64,000 bases of DNA from Chloroflexi bacterium TSY (GCA_019217005.1 JAHBNG010000032.1:62001-126000), one strand, 5' to 3'. Numbered from the stretch's first letter, positions 54,731 through 64,000 are shown. Notes: generated from the sequence alone by a model not told the origin. Numbers and translations are program-made.

Positions 54731-56758
54731 CTATGCGTGCTTCTCGGGCTCATCCCAATACCAGGTCGCATTGTCGATAATATGTTCGTATACGCCGCGA
54801 CAGCAATCCCATGGATTGCCAGCCTGGATGCCTTTGAAGCCGTTCTTGACCACCACCAACCGTGGCAGTTCGCCAAAGAACCCGACCGATGGCAATTCCT
54901 CGGACCAGATCTCGAGAATCTGCTTGAAGAGTTCGATTTGATTTTCTTCGCCAGCTGTTGCCCTGATCTCATCCCACAGTCCCCAAATATCCCAGATCCA
55001 GTGGCCTTCGGGCGGTTCCTGGGCAATGGGATTTGTCGGATCCAGCTTCCAGGCTGTCCAGGCATTGGCCCACGGGCGGTCATTGATGTTGCGATGTTTA
55101 ACCCAAATCTGCGGATCTGCCAGCGGGATCAAATTACGGTCCATGAAGCCAGACGTACATTCAACATCATTGGACTGATGGAGTTCAATGCTGAGCGAGC
55201 GATCGACACCTCGATAGTTGACCTGAAGGCCGAGTTCTTTGAAAAAGTCGATGAGCATCTGCGTTTGATCGGCAACTTCAGCACCGCCCAACATCGTCCA
55301 ACTGACGCGGTCGCCACTGCCGTCCGACCAGAGACGATAGCCCTCATCATCGCGGTCGGTATGTCCCAAACCATCCAGCAATGCATTGGCCTGATCCGGA
55401 TCGAAGTCAAGATAGGCATTGCTCAACTTGGGATAGTGCAACGGAGATTCCGCAGGAGGACCATACTGCATTGACGTCCCCAGACCGTCGAAGACCAGTT
55501 CGTTGATGGCATCGCGGTCGACACCAAGGGAAATGGCGATGCGAAAATCCCGTTCCTGGAACAGTTCCCGTCGACGCTCATCGTTGGTCGTCATGTTGAA
55601 GTGAATGCCAAAGACAGCGGTCCAGCGCCAGAACTGAACTTTGTAATCCCCTTTCTCCTCGTTCTCTTTGAGCACGGTCAGATCTGAGTTGCGCACATGG
55701 CGTGACTGGCAGTCGATCTCACCGTTTACAAGCCGTAGCGCGTGGACATCGGCATCGTTGAACAGACGGAAAGAGAGCCTATCAATGTAGGGGAGTTGGT
55801 TGCCCACCGTGTCCACCGCCCAGAAGTATGGATTGCGTCGCAAGGTCAAGATCTCTTCCGTGAACGAATTCTCTTGGAGCCAAGGACGTATCATTGGGAC
55901 CTCGGGATTTTCGTTGCGGTCGCTGCGCATGTCAGCATAAAGTTCTGTCCACGAATCCAGGTTGGCGTCGGCGATGGCCTGATCCAGAGCAGCCGTGTCC
56001 TCTGTATGATCAGGGTGGAACTGCTTCATATAGTGGGCTGGTCGCACGGGTACATCAAGTATGATGCCGCCTTCCATATGGAATAAGGCATTGGGACCGC
56101 CAAATTTGAACACAACTGTCGTGGCGTCGGGTGCCGATAACTCCACAGGAACGTCCTCACCGTCGACGGGACTGGTCAACCAACCTGGGAACGTGGGGGG
56201 CAAGGTCTCATTCTTGATCTCTTCCTCAAACCAGTAAACAAAATCGGCACTGGTAAACGGTTCGCCGTCGGACCACTTCATTCCCTCTCGCAGATGGAAA
56301 GTATATTGGGTGGCATCATCGCTTACTTCCCAAGATTCCGCCACCATGGGATTGACCGTCAACTCCTGGTTGACGGACAGCAAGCCCCGAATCGTGACTT
56401 GCCGGATCGCAAAATGATCGGCCTGTCCCCGAAAACCGGCTCGCCATAGACCACCATAGTTGCCAGTACCATCCAATCCTTCGAGAACCAGGGGGTTGCC
56501 GGGCAAACGTTCATCCACTGGAGGCAGTTCTCCATTTTGTACCATTTCCGCCAACATGGGTGCTTCATTATAGGTACCTGGTGGGCCTGCGGGTGCTTCT
56601 GCTTCTGCGGAAGATGCCTCGGTATCCGCGGCTTCTGCGGGTGCTTCTGCGGCGGGTGCTCCACCACCACAGGCTGCGAGCACTGTGCCTGCCGTGGCGA
56701 ATGCCGAAAGCTGTATGAACTCTCGACGCGAAATCTGAAGCCTTCTCTTCTGTTGCAT
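54731..56758 (-). CDS. Solute-binding lipoprotein of an ABC transporter (SBP_bac_5)
   Basis: 675 residues. N-terminus with SRREFIQLSAFATAGTVLAACGGG: a twin-Arg-like basic part and the lipobox LAAC, so it is probably exported (perhaps by Tat) and lipid-anchored. An Ala/Glu/Pro-rich linker follows, then the family-5 fold with SWEVSDDATQYTFHLREGMKWSDGEPFTSADFVYWFEEE and PYIDRLSFRLFNDADVHALRLVNGEIDCQ. AAGGAGG before the ATG is a strong ribosome site. It precedes OppB/OppC-like permeases in the same orientation. Two 94-bp tandem repeats lie upstream at 56811-56990. The ligand is unknown; an oligosaccharide or peptide is likely. Confidence 0.93.
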   Translation of the reverse strand: MQQKRRLQISRREFIQLSAFATAGTVLAACGGGAPAAEAPAEAADTEASSAEAEAPAGPPGTYNEAPMLAEMVQNGELPPVDERLPGNPLVLEGLDGTGNYGGLWRAGFRGQADHFAIRQVTIRGLLSVNQELTVNPMVAESWEVSDDATQYTFHLREGMKWSDGEPFTSADFVYWFEEEIKNETLPPTFPGWLTSPVDGEDVPVELSAPDATTVVFKFGGPNALFHMEGGIILDVPVRPAHYMKQFHPDHTEDTAALDQAIADANLDSWTELYADMRSDRNENPEVPMIRPWLQENSFTEEILTLRRNPYFWAVDTVGNQLPYIDRLSFRLFNDADVHALRLVNGEIDCQSRHVRNSDLTVLKENEEKGDYKVQFWRWTAVFGIHFNMTTNDERRRELFQERDFRIAISLGVDRDAINELVFDGLGTSMQYGPPAESPLHYPKLSNAYLDFDPDQANALLDGLGHTDRDDEGYRLWSDGSGDRVSWTMLGGAEVADQTQMLIDFFKELGLQVNYRGVDRSLSIELHQSNDVECTSGFMDRNLIPLADPQIWVKHRNINDRPWANAWTAWKLDPTNPIAQEPPEGHWIWDIWGLWDEIRATAGEENQIELFKQILEIWSEELPSVGFFGELPRLVVVKNGFKGIQAGNPWDCCRGVYEHIIDNATWYWDEPEKHA

Positions 56759-56810
56759 CTGTTTTCCTCCTTAGGTTGTCTATTATAGTATGCCCAATAC
56801 AATATATACC

Positions 56811-56990
56811 GCACTCGCTCATAATTTCACATAAACTCGTCTGTGCTACCCGACTGAAAATGGTCAAATTTATGTGAAAGTTATGGCAGTACTCAGTGCA
56901 TGTCGCACTTGCTCATAAATCAAGATAAATTCGTCTGTTCTACTCGGCTGAAAGATCTAATTTATTGTAATTTACGGGAGTGCTCGGTAT
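56811..56990. repeat. Imperfect 94-bp-period tandem repeat upstream of the solute-binding gene
   Basis: The copy starting GCACTCGCTCATAA (56811) recurs as GCACTTGCTCATAA (56905), about 70 percent identical over 80 bp, with conserved TCGTCTGTxCTAC and GGCTGAAA. The first copy contains the inverted pair CACATAAA and TTTATGTG. Its place 50-230 bp upstream of the start suggests regulatory duplication. Confidence 0.55.
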
Positions 56991-57040
56991 AAATCTTAAA
57001 CCCAAACTGCAGCAGAGACTACGGTTTAGTTTCAAAATAA

Positions 57041-57220
57041 GGTGGTATCCCAAATTGTGTGTAAATTCGCAGTTTTCGGAGAGACTAAGTTACTTTTAGG
57101 TCATTCCAGAAAAATAATCACCTATAAAGACAAGCGCTGTAGCCGGAATGACTTTGGCTTTTCCTATTGAATTGGATCTTTGATTTTCTGGAAAAGCCTT
57201 ACACAATTTGTGGCATATCA
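57041..57220. repeat. Family-5-like palindrome split by MITE-3
   Basis: GGTATCCCAAATTGTGTGTAA at the left and TTACACAATTTGTGGCATATC at the right are complementary; the middle holds MITE-3 at 57098-57199. It is the second case in which a family-5 palindrome is interrupted by a smaller element. Confidence 0.55.
57098..57199. mobile_element. MITE-3 copy (102 bp)
   Basis: Ends AGGTCATTCCAGAAAAATAA and the complement of AGGCTTTTCCAGAAAATC; interior GGAATGACTTTGGCTTTTCC. Same length as 33018-33119. Confidence 0.75.
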
Positions 57221-57314
57221 CCCAAAATAAAGAAGCGAATCTAAAATGTTCTTTGGGGATTGCTTTAAGCGTATCAGAGATTATCAAATGCGTCAACTGA
57301 TCCCGGTTCAGGGT

Positions 57315-58160
57315 TCAGATATCGGTTGATGGCGACATCAACTTGAGCCAATCCAGATGTGTTTTGGCCTCCGATTCCGGATTCGCTCGGCTGCGAGCGA
57401 TGAAGCCGGGGACATTATCCCGCCCCGTGGGTAGGCTCGGATCACTGTAGCGCAGATCCAGGCTCCAGCGGATATGATTCGAGAGGTTGGGAATCGAACG
57501 ATGGACGGTTTTGTGCTGGGTTAAGAGTACCCCACCTACACGCACGGGACAAGCCACGACATCACCAGGTGGTAGCTCATCCTCGGCAATACCTTTGTAG
57601 TTGCGAATCCGTACATGTTCAACCAGCTCATATTTGTGACTGCCAGCGATCACTTCCATACACCCATTCTCGGCAGTGGCATCGACCAGAGGAATCCAAA
57701 AATTCACCATAAAGGTTTCTTCGGCGTCTCGTTCCAAATAACCGAGATCCTGATGCCAGGGCACGACGGTCGACTCTTGATTGGGAAGCTTGGCTCGCAC
57801 ATTAAACTGGGGATGGGCCAAAATTTCTGGGCCAATTACCGATTCCGTGATATCAAGAATGACCGGATGGGTCATGACGGCAAACATCGCGGGAGACTTA
57901 TATTTGATTCCTGTAAAGTGCCAGGCAATAGATGGATCGTCCAACGCCTCTGTGATCTTGTACAACCGCCGTTCAAATGGTTCATGCTCAAAGAGGTCGG
58001 GTAGCTTGCCTGCTGCATGAAGTTCACGTGCTTTCTGATCGATGGATTCATTGAACTCCTCGATCAGCGGGTGGAAGATCGGGGGTGGGAGTACGTCCTC
58101 CAGCAATAGATAGCCCTCCTCTCGATAAAATGCGAGTTGTTCAGAAGTTAGACCGTTCAT
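57315..58160 (-). CDS. Phytanoyl-CoA dioxygenase (PhyH)-family protein
   Basis: 281 residues. Fe(II)/2-oxoglutarate dioxygenase facial triad: VPWHQDLGYLE (HxD) and THKTVHRSIPN-like sequence (here TQHKTVHRSIPN) with the distal His, followed by the 2-oxoglutarate-binding Arg in IRWSLDLRYSD. The N-terminal EQLAFYREEGYLLLEDVLPP is the usual PhyH start. AAAGGAG six bases before the ATG supports 58160. Relatives hydroxylate varied small molecules; the substrate here is unknown. It is one of several catabolic enzymes in the leftward island and lies 103 bp from the truncated permease. Confidence 0.92.
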   Translation of the reverse strand: MNGLTSEQLAFYREEGYLLLEDVLPPPIFHPLIEEFNESIDQKARELHAAGKLPDLFEHEPFERRLYKITEALDDPSIAWHFTGIKYKSPAMFAVMTHPVILDITESVIGPEILAHPQFNVRAKLPNQESTVVPWHQDLGYLERDAEETFMVNFWIPLVDATAENGCMEVIAGSHKYELVEHVRIRNYKGIAEDELPPGDVVACPVRVGGVLLTQHKTVHRSIPNLSNHIRWSLDLRYSDPSLPTGRDNVPGFIARSRANPESEAKTHLDWLKLMSPSTDI

Positions 58161-58263
58161 AAGAATCTCCTTTGGAGATTAAGCGATTGAGAGATTGTAC
58201 TGCCAGAATCTCTTAATCTCCCAATCTCGAATCGCAGATAGCACAGCAATTATTCAACTATTT

Positions 58264-58716
58264 TCAGCGAGCTGCCAATCCAGTTGTTACCACCCCGCGG
58301 ATGAAGTATCTCTGGGCGGAGAAAAAGAGGATGACAACGGGAATCAGCATAAAGATCGTGGCGCACATCATCAGATTGACGCTTGTCGTAAATTCATGCT
58401 GGAAGTAACGCAGCCCCAAAGCCAACGTACGCGACTCGACCGAATTGGTAAAGATGAGCGGCCCTAAAAAGTTGTTCCAATGTTGGATGAACGAAAAGAT
58501 AGTGACTGCAGCCAAAACCGGCCCGGAGTTGGGCAAAAATATCTGCCAGTAGATGCGCAACGTAGAGGCTCCATCGACCCGTGCCGCTTCCTCCATTTCT
58601 ACCGGGATGGTCAGGAAAAATTGCCGCATCATGAAAATGTAAAAGGCGCTACCACCAAACCAGGAAGGAACAATTAAAGGTCTAAGCGTATCAATCCAGC
58701 CCAGGTTTTTAAATAA
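58264..58716 (-). pseudogene. Sugar ABC transporter permease (CUT1, MalG-like), 5' half lost
   Basis: The remaining C-terminal part of a MalG-type permease includes FYIFMMRQFFLTIPVEMEEAARVDGASTLRIYWQIFLPNSGPVLAAVTIF (EAA loop) and FIQHWNNFLGPLIFTNS, and ends naturally with SAQRYFIRGVVTTGLAA. In frame upstream, NLGWIDTLRPLIVPSWFGG continues to the IS border at 58717. The first half (about 130 residues) is not on the other side of the element, so this is a truncation by IS-linked rearrangement rather than a simple insertion. Confidence 0.88.
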
Positions 58717-60216
58717 CTTTACTTTCTGGTAAAAGAAAAGAGATGAGGTGAGAAATGTGACAAAAAGCGGTTAGCAGTTCATCCTAAAGGTAGAGAACCC
58801 AAAAAGGAGGAAGGAATGTTAACCGCGCCAGAAATAACTATAGCAGTACTGATGAATGTATTGCAAGTAACGCCGATGGGAACAAACGTAAATGTAATGC
58901 GTCTGATGTGGGCAATGCTGAATGGGTCGTTTCTGAAAAGTCGAGGAGCAATCCATAGCGCATTGAAAGAAAGCGGGTTTGAAGATGAGGAGCTCCGGCG
59001 AAGCTGGTGGAGCTTTCGATATGGATCATGGGATATCACAAGTCTGCTGGGGTCGTGGCAAGAAGAAGTGGAAAGGGGAATGGGAGGCAAAAAAGTTAGA
59101 AGGGTACCGAGTGAAAAGCATAGATATCACAGGGTTCTGGCGACCGAAGCTGCAAGGGAAAGTGAACCGACTCTATAACTCAACGGCTCGTCGGGCATTG
59201 CCCGCGCTCATCTTTGGAGTGATGATAAGCTCGGGGGAGATAGGCGGGAAGCGAGTGCCACTGCTCAAGGCAATCATGAGATGCACGGTTGGAACAAAGG
59301 AAAGTGAGTTTCGGAAAAAGCTGCTGACAGAGACGAAGAAATCACTGGAGTCAGACGAAGTGGCGGTGGTCGATGCCGGGTTTACAATCAGAGAAATGCT
59401 AGAAAGCGGCATAGACCGATTTGTCCTGCGGGAAGCCATTAACTGCACAGTGCGCCGCAATGAGTTCCCCAAACGCAAAGAAAAAGGCAGACCACCTGAA
59501 TATGGTGATATTGTGCGTCCGCTCTCTCGCAGCTATAAGGGAAAGCGACTCGAGGCTACAACTCCGGACTCGTCTGGTCGCTTTCTCTATAGTGGTCGCC
59601 TGATTTGCTATCAAGCATGGCACAATCTCGTCCCCAGAACAACCAAGGTGGATACAGCCAACCGTACCTACTCGATTTACGTCATTCAGGATCCGGCCTA
59701 CAACACACCTTTGGTTTTGGCGACCGTTATGACTTTGCAGCCTGAAACCATTTATCTTGTCTACCTGGAACGCTGGCCTGTTGAACCTCCCCCCCTTGGC
59801 TTCCAAGCAGATGATTGGCTTACATCGTCAATTTGTTCATGCCGATGAGGCTTGTTTCCGCTTACCTGAACTGGGGCTGCTTGCTGGCAATCTTCTTTCC
59901 CATTTAGCCGCTTCTCTTCCTCCCATACCGACTGGCTACTGGGATCGAGAGCCTCAATCCACTCCCGGCAGGCTGCGCCGTGTTCTCTCGAGTGCTCTTT
60001 TTCCAACTCCTGACCAACTCGACCCTGACTTTCGGAAAAAGGCCTCGGTTTCACACCATTTACCTAAAGGCGTTCTCGCTCATCGCCGCCTCAATGCCGC
60101 TGCTTAAACTAGCCGAGCACTATTTTTACATTTTATCCCGTTTTTTCAGGGTGGATTCTTTTTTCCGCCCCTTTCGGTTTGCCCTTTGTCACTCAAGCCT
60201 TTACCAGAAAGTAAAG
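58717..60216 (+). mobile_element. IS4-superfamily-like element, copy 2 (1500 bp)
   Basis: Same ends as copy 1 (CTTTACTTTCTGGTAAA and complement), opposite orientation. Flanks AATAA (left) and TTATT (right) are not direct duplicates. The left neighbour is half of a permease and the right neighbour a cut RHS gene, so borders were rearranged. Differs from copy 1 at only a few positions. Confidence 0.88.
58816..60107 (+). pseudogene. IS4-like transposase (copy 2), two frame changes
   Basis: Starts at ATG 58816 with AAGGAGG upstream. The first frame reads to about 59090 and changes at the A6 run (GGCAAAAAAGTT) into the frame with EGYRVKSIDITGFWRPK and VAVVDAGF. The second change is at the seven-C run 59789-59795, between the Glu and Lys of the IS4 signature (YLERWPVE ... 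LASKQMIGLHRQF). Both changes need the loss of one base. The downstream part ends with the stop at 60107. Both changes are identical in copy 1. Confidence 0.82.
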
Positions 60217-63200
60217 TTATTCATAAACTTTATTACCTGTTCAATATTCTTTAATTCCGTATCATTTTGAGAAAAAGCACTTCTAAGCGCAGCTATCTTC
60301 TCCTCAGAATTGCGAGCAAAAATGAACAATTCCAGTAGTTCAATGTCTCTTGAACTAAGTGGCTTGTGCTCTCTATATCCTTTTCCTAAGAACCTGCCAA
60401 TTAGTTCTCGAGTTCTCTCGAAAGTTCCAAGTGCTTTTTGCGGATTGCGCCTCGTTATATCAGCATTCTTAGATAAAAAGAATGAAAGATGATCGCTTTC
60501 AGTTATTCCGGTTGGATGTCCAGGTGTAGGAAGTCCAGACTCATTGGCATGCGGTAAAAATCGACCTGAGGATGTAGCCCAAGGCCAAATAGAAGTTGGT
60601 CATGCCGCGCAATTCCCCTCAGAGCCACTCTTTCACTTTGCTCTTGAGTTATATCAAGGGAATGTGAATTGTTAGCCAATGCCCTCACTGCCTTCCAGCC
60701 TCTCCTGGCAGTAATAAAGAAACTATTTTCAAGTCCGGAGCCGCTGACGAAGGAAAGTCATCTAAGCGCTGACTGGCCAGTGCAACATGAAATGCAAATT
60801 CGTGTGATCCGCCTTCCATTCTTCCAGCCCAATACACAGCTGCGAAATGCATGTCTTTAGCCCAAAGTCCATTCGGGTCGAAGTTTCTTATTGGATTACT
60901 GGCAACATAAATATAGGCTGAATTCCACCTGTCTGCTATTGCTGGATCACAACTAACCCACCGCACTAACCACGGCGCATAATACCGCGCCCCGTGGTAA
61001 TACAACCCTCTCCTCATCCCGCTCCTTGCCGGTGTAGCGGTAGCGCTTTTTGGCATGGCTGCCAAAGCTGCTCTCGCCATAGGGAAGATACTCTTCGCGG
61101 TTAACCCATGTCCCAATCTCGTCCACCATAAGGCTGCTACTGCCCAGATGGTCGCCCAGATGAAATTGGACAGCCGGGCCACGGTCATCTGGATGGCGGT
61201 CGCCCACGCGCGCCAGCGAAATACGCTGCTGGTCATCCATTATGTGCAAATGGATGTTCTGCTGCGGCCCGCCTGCCGCTTCCCAAAAGTGATGCTCAAA
61301 CAGACCATCAATATAAACCGTGGTCTCGTGGTCGCCGTTCGGTTTGCACGCCAGCTTCTTCACGCGTTGCCCCGCTGCGTCGTAAAGATAGTGGGCATGG
61401 ATGGTCGGTTCGGCGTCTCCCGCCTGATTGCGGAATGCGCGCAATTGGTCGCTGTAGTCCCAATGGAAGTGACGGGTACCGTTTTCCCGAACCAAATTGC
61501 CGTTAGCATCAAAGACGTGGGTTTGCGGCGCAGTCGGGTCGTTGTTGCCCGCGTGGGTCAGGCGATTGCCTGGTGCATTGTGCCAGACTTCGTCCCCCAG
61601 ATGATCTTGCCATTGACGGTCCCATGCATCCGGCGTCAGGCCGCCCATCCCAAAGTGGCGCGTCCAGGATTGGCCGTTGGTGTAGTGGCCCAGCGTGAGC
61701 ATGTTGCCTGCCGGGTCATAGCTGTATTCTTCGCGGTAGGTCGTGGTGAGATTGGGCGCGTTCTCTTGGTTGGGCGTGCCGTGGTTGCCCGAGTTGGCCC
61801 CGCAGCGCGGATCATCGCTCCAGGGTCGGGGTTGCGGGATGGACTTGCATTCTCGACCAGTTGCGGAGACCAGGCGGTTGAGCGGGTCATAGACAAAACG
61901 CCGTTCCAGGGCATTCCCGCCAGCGATCAACGCAGCCAGATGTGGATCGGCGGCCAGCGCGGCTTCCGGATTATCCTGCACGCCGCTGCCAGGGGTGCGA
62001 TCTACAATGCGCAGGATGTTGCCCGCGAGATCGTAGGTGTAGCTCAGTTCTTGTAGCGGCAGATTGGGCGCGACGGGTCGATAGCTGAAGGCAGTGTCGG
62101 CAGGCTTTTCAACCCGTTCGCTGCGCATGCGGGCCAGGCGGAAGGTCTGCGGATCGTAGGCGTGGCGGGTCAGGATGCCGTTGCCGTAGGCGATGAGGGT
62201 ACGCTGGCCTTTGGCGTTGTAAGCGATGTGGTCTACGTAGGTGGCGTCGTCTAGCGCCACCTGTTCCAAGGCTCCGGCCCGGTTATAGTGGGGCTGCAAG
62301 ACCTGGCGCTGGCCCGTCACACCTTCAGGATAGGCGAGCATTTTGATGCGGTTGAGGCCATCATAGGTGGTCGAGGTGCGATATGTGGTTGGGTCGAGCA
62401 GCCTGCGCGCGTGGTCCACCAGGCTGGTTCCCGCCGGCGGCTGCCAGTCGACCACGTAGATTCGGGACGGGTCGGACGCAGTTTGCTGCAAAATCTGTTC
62501 ATCGCTGATCACCTGGCGGTTCTTTTCCAGCACGTTGCCTTTGAAGTCGCAGCGTTCCAGAGTGACCAGGCCCGCTTCGTCGTAGTGACGTACCAGCTTA
62601 CCCAGCACATTGGCTAACCGCGCTTCGTCGTTCGGGATGTCCGCTTCTGCGCTCTCTCCGTAGACAAGGCGCTGGCGCAGCGTGACCGTGCCGTCTGCGC
62701 CAGCTCGCGCCCACAAGTGGTTGGGTCGATTGAGTTCGTCGTAGCTGTTCAGAATCAGAGCGCCTTTGGAATCCCGCCGCTCGATTTCGTTGCCCGCGGC
62801 GTCCAACACTATGCGTCGCACGCCGGCATCGATGTTTTCGATACGCATTGGATTGTTCGCCAGATCGTAGACGTGTCTAAAGTTGAGCCGCCCCAGCGGA
62901 TCAGTGACGGTGAGTAGGTTGCCGCGGATGTCATAAGTGGAATCGGTCACATATATCTCAACATCGGTCCAGGTGCCATCAGAGAGACGGTGGCGGTTGC
63001 GTTCCACTGTCTGTACGGTACGCCCCAGAGCATCGACTTGGGTACTGATAGGCGTGTCCCAATGGTGCTGGGCGCGGACTTCGTCTGGGTGGGTGCGTCC
63101 CGCGTTGTCATTGGCGTCGTAGGTGTAGCTTCCCCAAGGTGTTGGGACAAAATCATCCGGATTGGTCAGATCGAATGGCACGCCAAAGACCACCCGCTGT

Positions 63201-64000
63201 TCCGAGCCGTCGGGGTTGACAGTGCGGATGACCTGACCGCGCGGGTCGTAGAACATGACGGCTTTTTGCCCCAGTTCGGCATTCGTCGGCGGTACATAAG
63301 CCCAGCCGGAGCCGAAGAAGGGTTCATACTTCTCCACGACCCAGCCCTTGTTGTTGTAGGTCTGCCAGCCGCTCACCACCACATTGGGCAGATCATCTGG
63401 TGACCGGACGCGGCCGACCGCGTCACCCGGCGTGATGGATTGATCCGCGGGCAGGACGTCGTTGCCAAAGACGCCCTCGCCAAAAGAGACATCCTCGGAC
63501 TGGATGCGGGTTTGGAGCAGCCGACCAAAACCGTCAGAGTATTCAATCTTCTCAATGGTTTCATTCTTTTCAACCGGCGACGCGTCCAGATCATGAACGT
63601 GATGTACACGCTGAATCGTACGCACAGAAATGGGCTGCCGCCGCTCCACGAAGGCCAGAAAATCGTAAACGAGTTGGGTTCCAGGCACCGCCAGCGTATC
63701 CCCCACCGCTTCCCCTTCTTTGCCCATCATCGCACTCTTCGCCATCAAGCCCAACGGCGTAAAGGCGAAGGCGGTCCGGTTGCCGTTGAGGTCGGTCACG
63801 AGGCTGGGTTGCAACACTCGATAATCGTGCGCGGCCGTGGTGGTCAGGCCAACCGGATCGGTCACCTGGACGGGCAACAGCTTGTATTTATCATAGACAA
63901 TGGTGGTTTCGAGGCCCAGCGGATTCCGGGTCGCCACGGGCAGGCCATGTCCCTGGCGGTTTGCGTTGACCTGAAAGTCATACTGACTTTGAGCGGTGGT
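60217..64000 (-). pseudogene. RHS/YD-repeat protein, partial, frameshifted and cut by the IS
   Basis: From the window end to about 61010 the frame is a long RHS-repeat protein open at 64000: many YD repeats such as LVYDFLAFVERR, YDANDNAGRTHP, YDIRGNLLTVTDPLGRL, YDPAGNMLTLGHYTNG, LYDAAGQRVKKL and the core signature LPYGESSFGSHAKKRYRYTGKERDEE. A one-base loss near 61010 shifts the frame to GLYYHGARYYAPWLVRWVSCDPA ... NFDPNGLWA. Then a variable C-terminal domain begins (HFAAVYWAGRMEGGSHEFAFHVALASQRLDD), with more frame changes near 60735 and 60560 and a last segment (HPTGITESDHLSFF ... ELLELFIFA) running into the IS at 60217. The tip domain resembles DUF6765-type proteins by pattern. No immunity gene is visible. 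Confidence 0.85.

Larger units (their letters stand above)
56759..57314. other. Regulatory/repeat region upstream of the solute-binding gene
   Basis: 556 bp between the solute-binding gene and the PhyH stop codon. It consists of the tandem repeat (56811-56990), a family-5 palindrome (57041-57220) and a MITE-3 nested in it. No coding potential. Confidence 0.6.

Noticed and set aside
60236..60590. Independent immunity gene downstream of RHS
   Set aside because: The frame has no good start or ribosome site and continues the pattern of the RHS tip; more likely the C-terminal part of the same decayed protein.
61055..62056. 333-codon plus-strand reading frame opposite the RHS gene
   Set aside because: It is a shadow of the GC-rich RHS gene; the amino-acid pattern shows no domain, while the minus strand has clear YD repeats.

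Overview
The window looks like chromosome from a Chloroflexota bacterium, probably of the Anaerolineae/Caldilineales type. This is inferred from a BTAD/NB-ARC/TPR regulator, secreted proteins that end in an F/Y-L-P-L-I-x-R tail, an Arg-tipped EF-P, and an accessory set of sulfatase, PhyH, Gfo/Idh and sialidase-like genes. No rRNA or marker gene here fixes the species. Moderate GC, short operons and intact housekeeping genes (radA, efp, mltG, lpdA, E2, tRNA-Thr) show that the host genome is functional, while almost every mobile element in it is degenerate.

Layout. 1-8.1 kb is a decayed accessory region: a deletion-fused AAA ATPase, a large BTAD regulator split by a 155-bp MITE, and dead ISAzo13-type and IS110-type elements. 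8.4-13.6 kb holds a small unknown protein, a triple-repeat secreted protein, a thioredoxin-like protein and another secreted protein. 14.2-16.3 kb is an unusual mobile element: 24-bp perfect terminal inverted repeats enclosing one reading unit with two complete tyrosine-recombinase catalytic domains in tandem. 16.4-29.6 kb is mainly metabolic and leftward: mltG, epimerase, MBL hydrolase, thioesterase, lpdA, E2, asparaginase/Nfu-N, Ldh-type dehydrogenase and Gfo/Idh. 29.6-32.4 kb is a sulfatase split by an IS630-type element. 33.4-44.1 kb has a MATE-like transporter, S9 peptidase, AlkD-like protein, tRNA-Thr, efp, a VTT membrane protein, an IS4-like element, a DAO-type oxidoreductase and radA. 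44.3-58.7 kb is a leftward catabolic/uptake island: aminotransferase, sialidase-like, sulfotransferase, a split toroid-like enzyme, two cupins, Gfo/Idh with an amber codon, OppC/OppB-like permeases, a solute-binding lipoprotein, PhyH and a truncated sugar permease. 58.7-64 kb has the second IS4-like copy and a truncated, frameshifted RHS protein that runs off the window.

The most striking property is a dense set of short palindromic elements. At least seven families can be defined by comparing copies inside the window. Two give clean target duplications and demonstrably split genes: MITE-2 with 8 bp and MITE-1 with 5 bp. Others sit at gene 3' ends and supply the stop codon, and several are nested inside each other. 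In contrast every autonomous transposase is frameshifted, often at homopolymer runs. This suggests activation in trans from elsewhere, recent inactivation, recoding/slippage, or in part assembly errors.

The best candidate for something undescribed is the double-headed tyrosine recombinase element at 14217-16344 with its 155-bp non-autonomous relative at 51822-51976.
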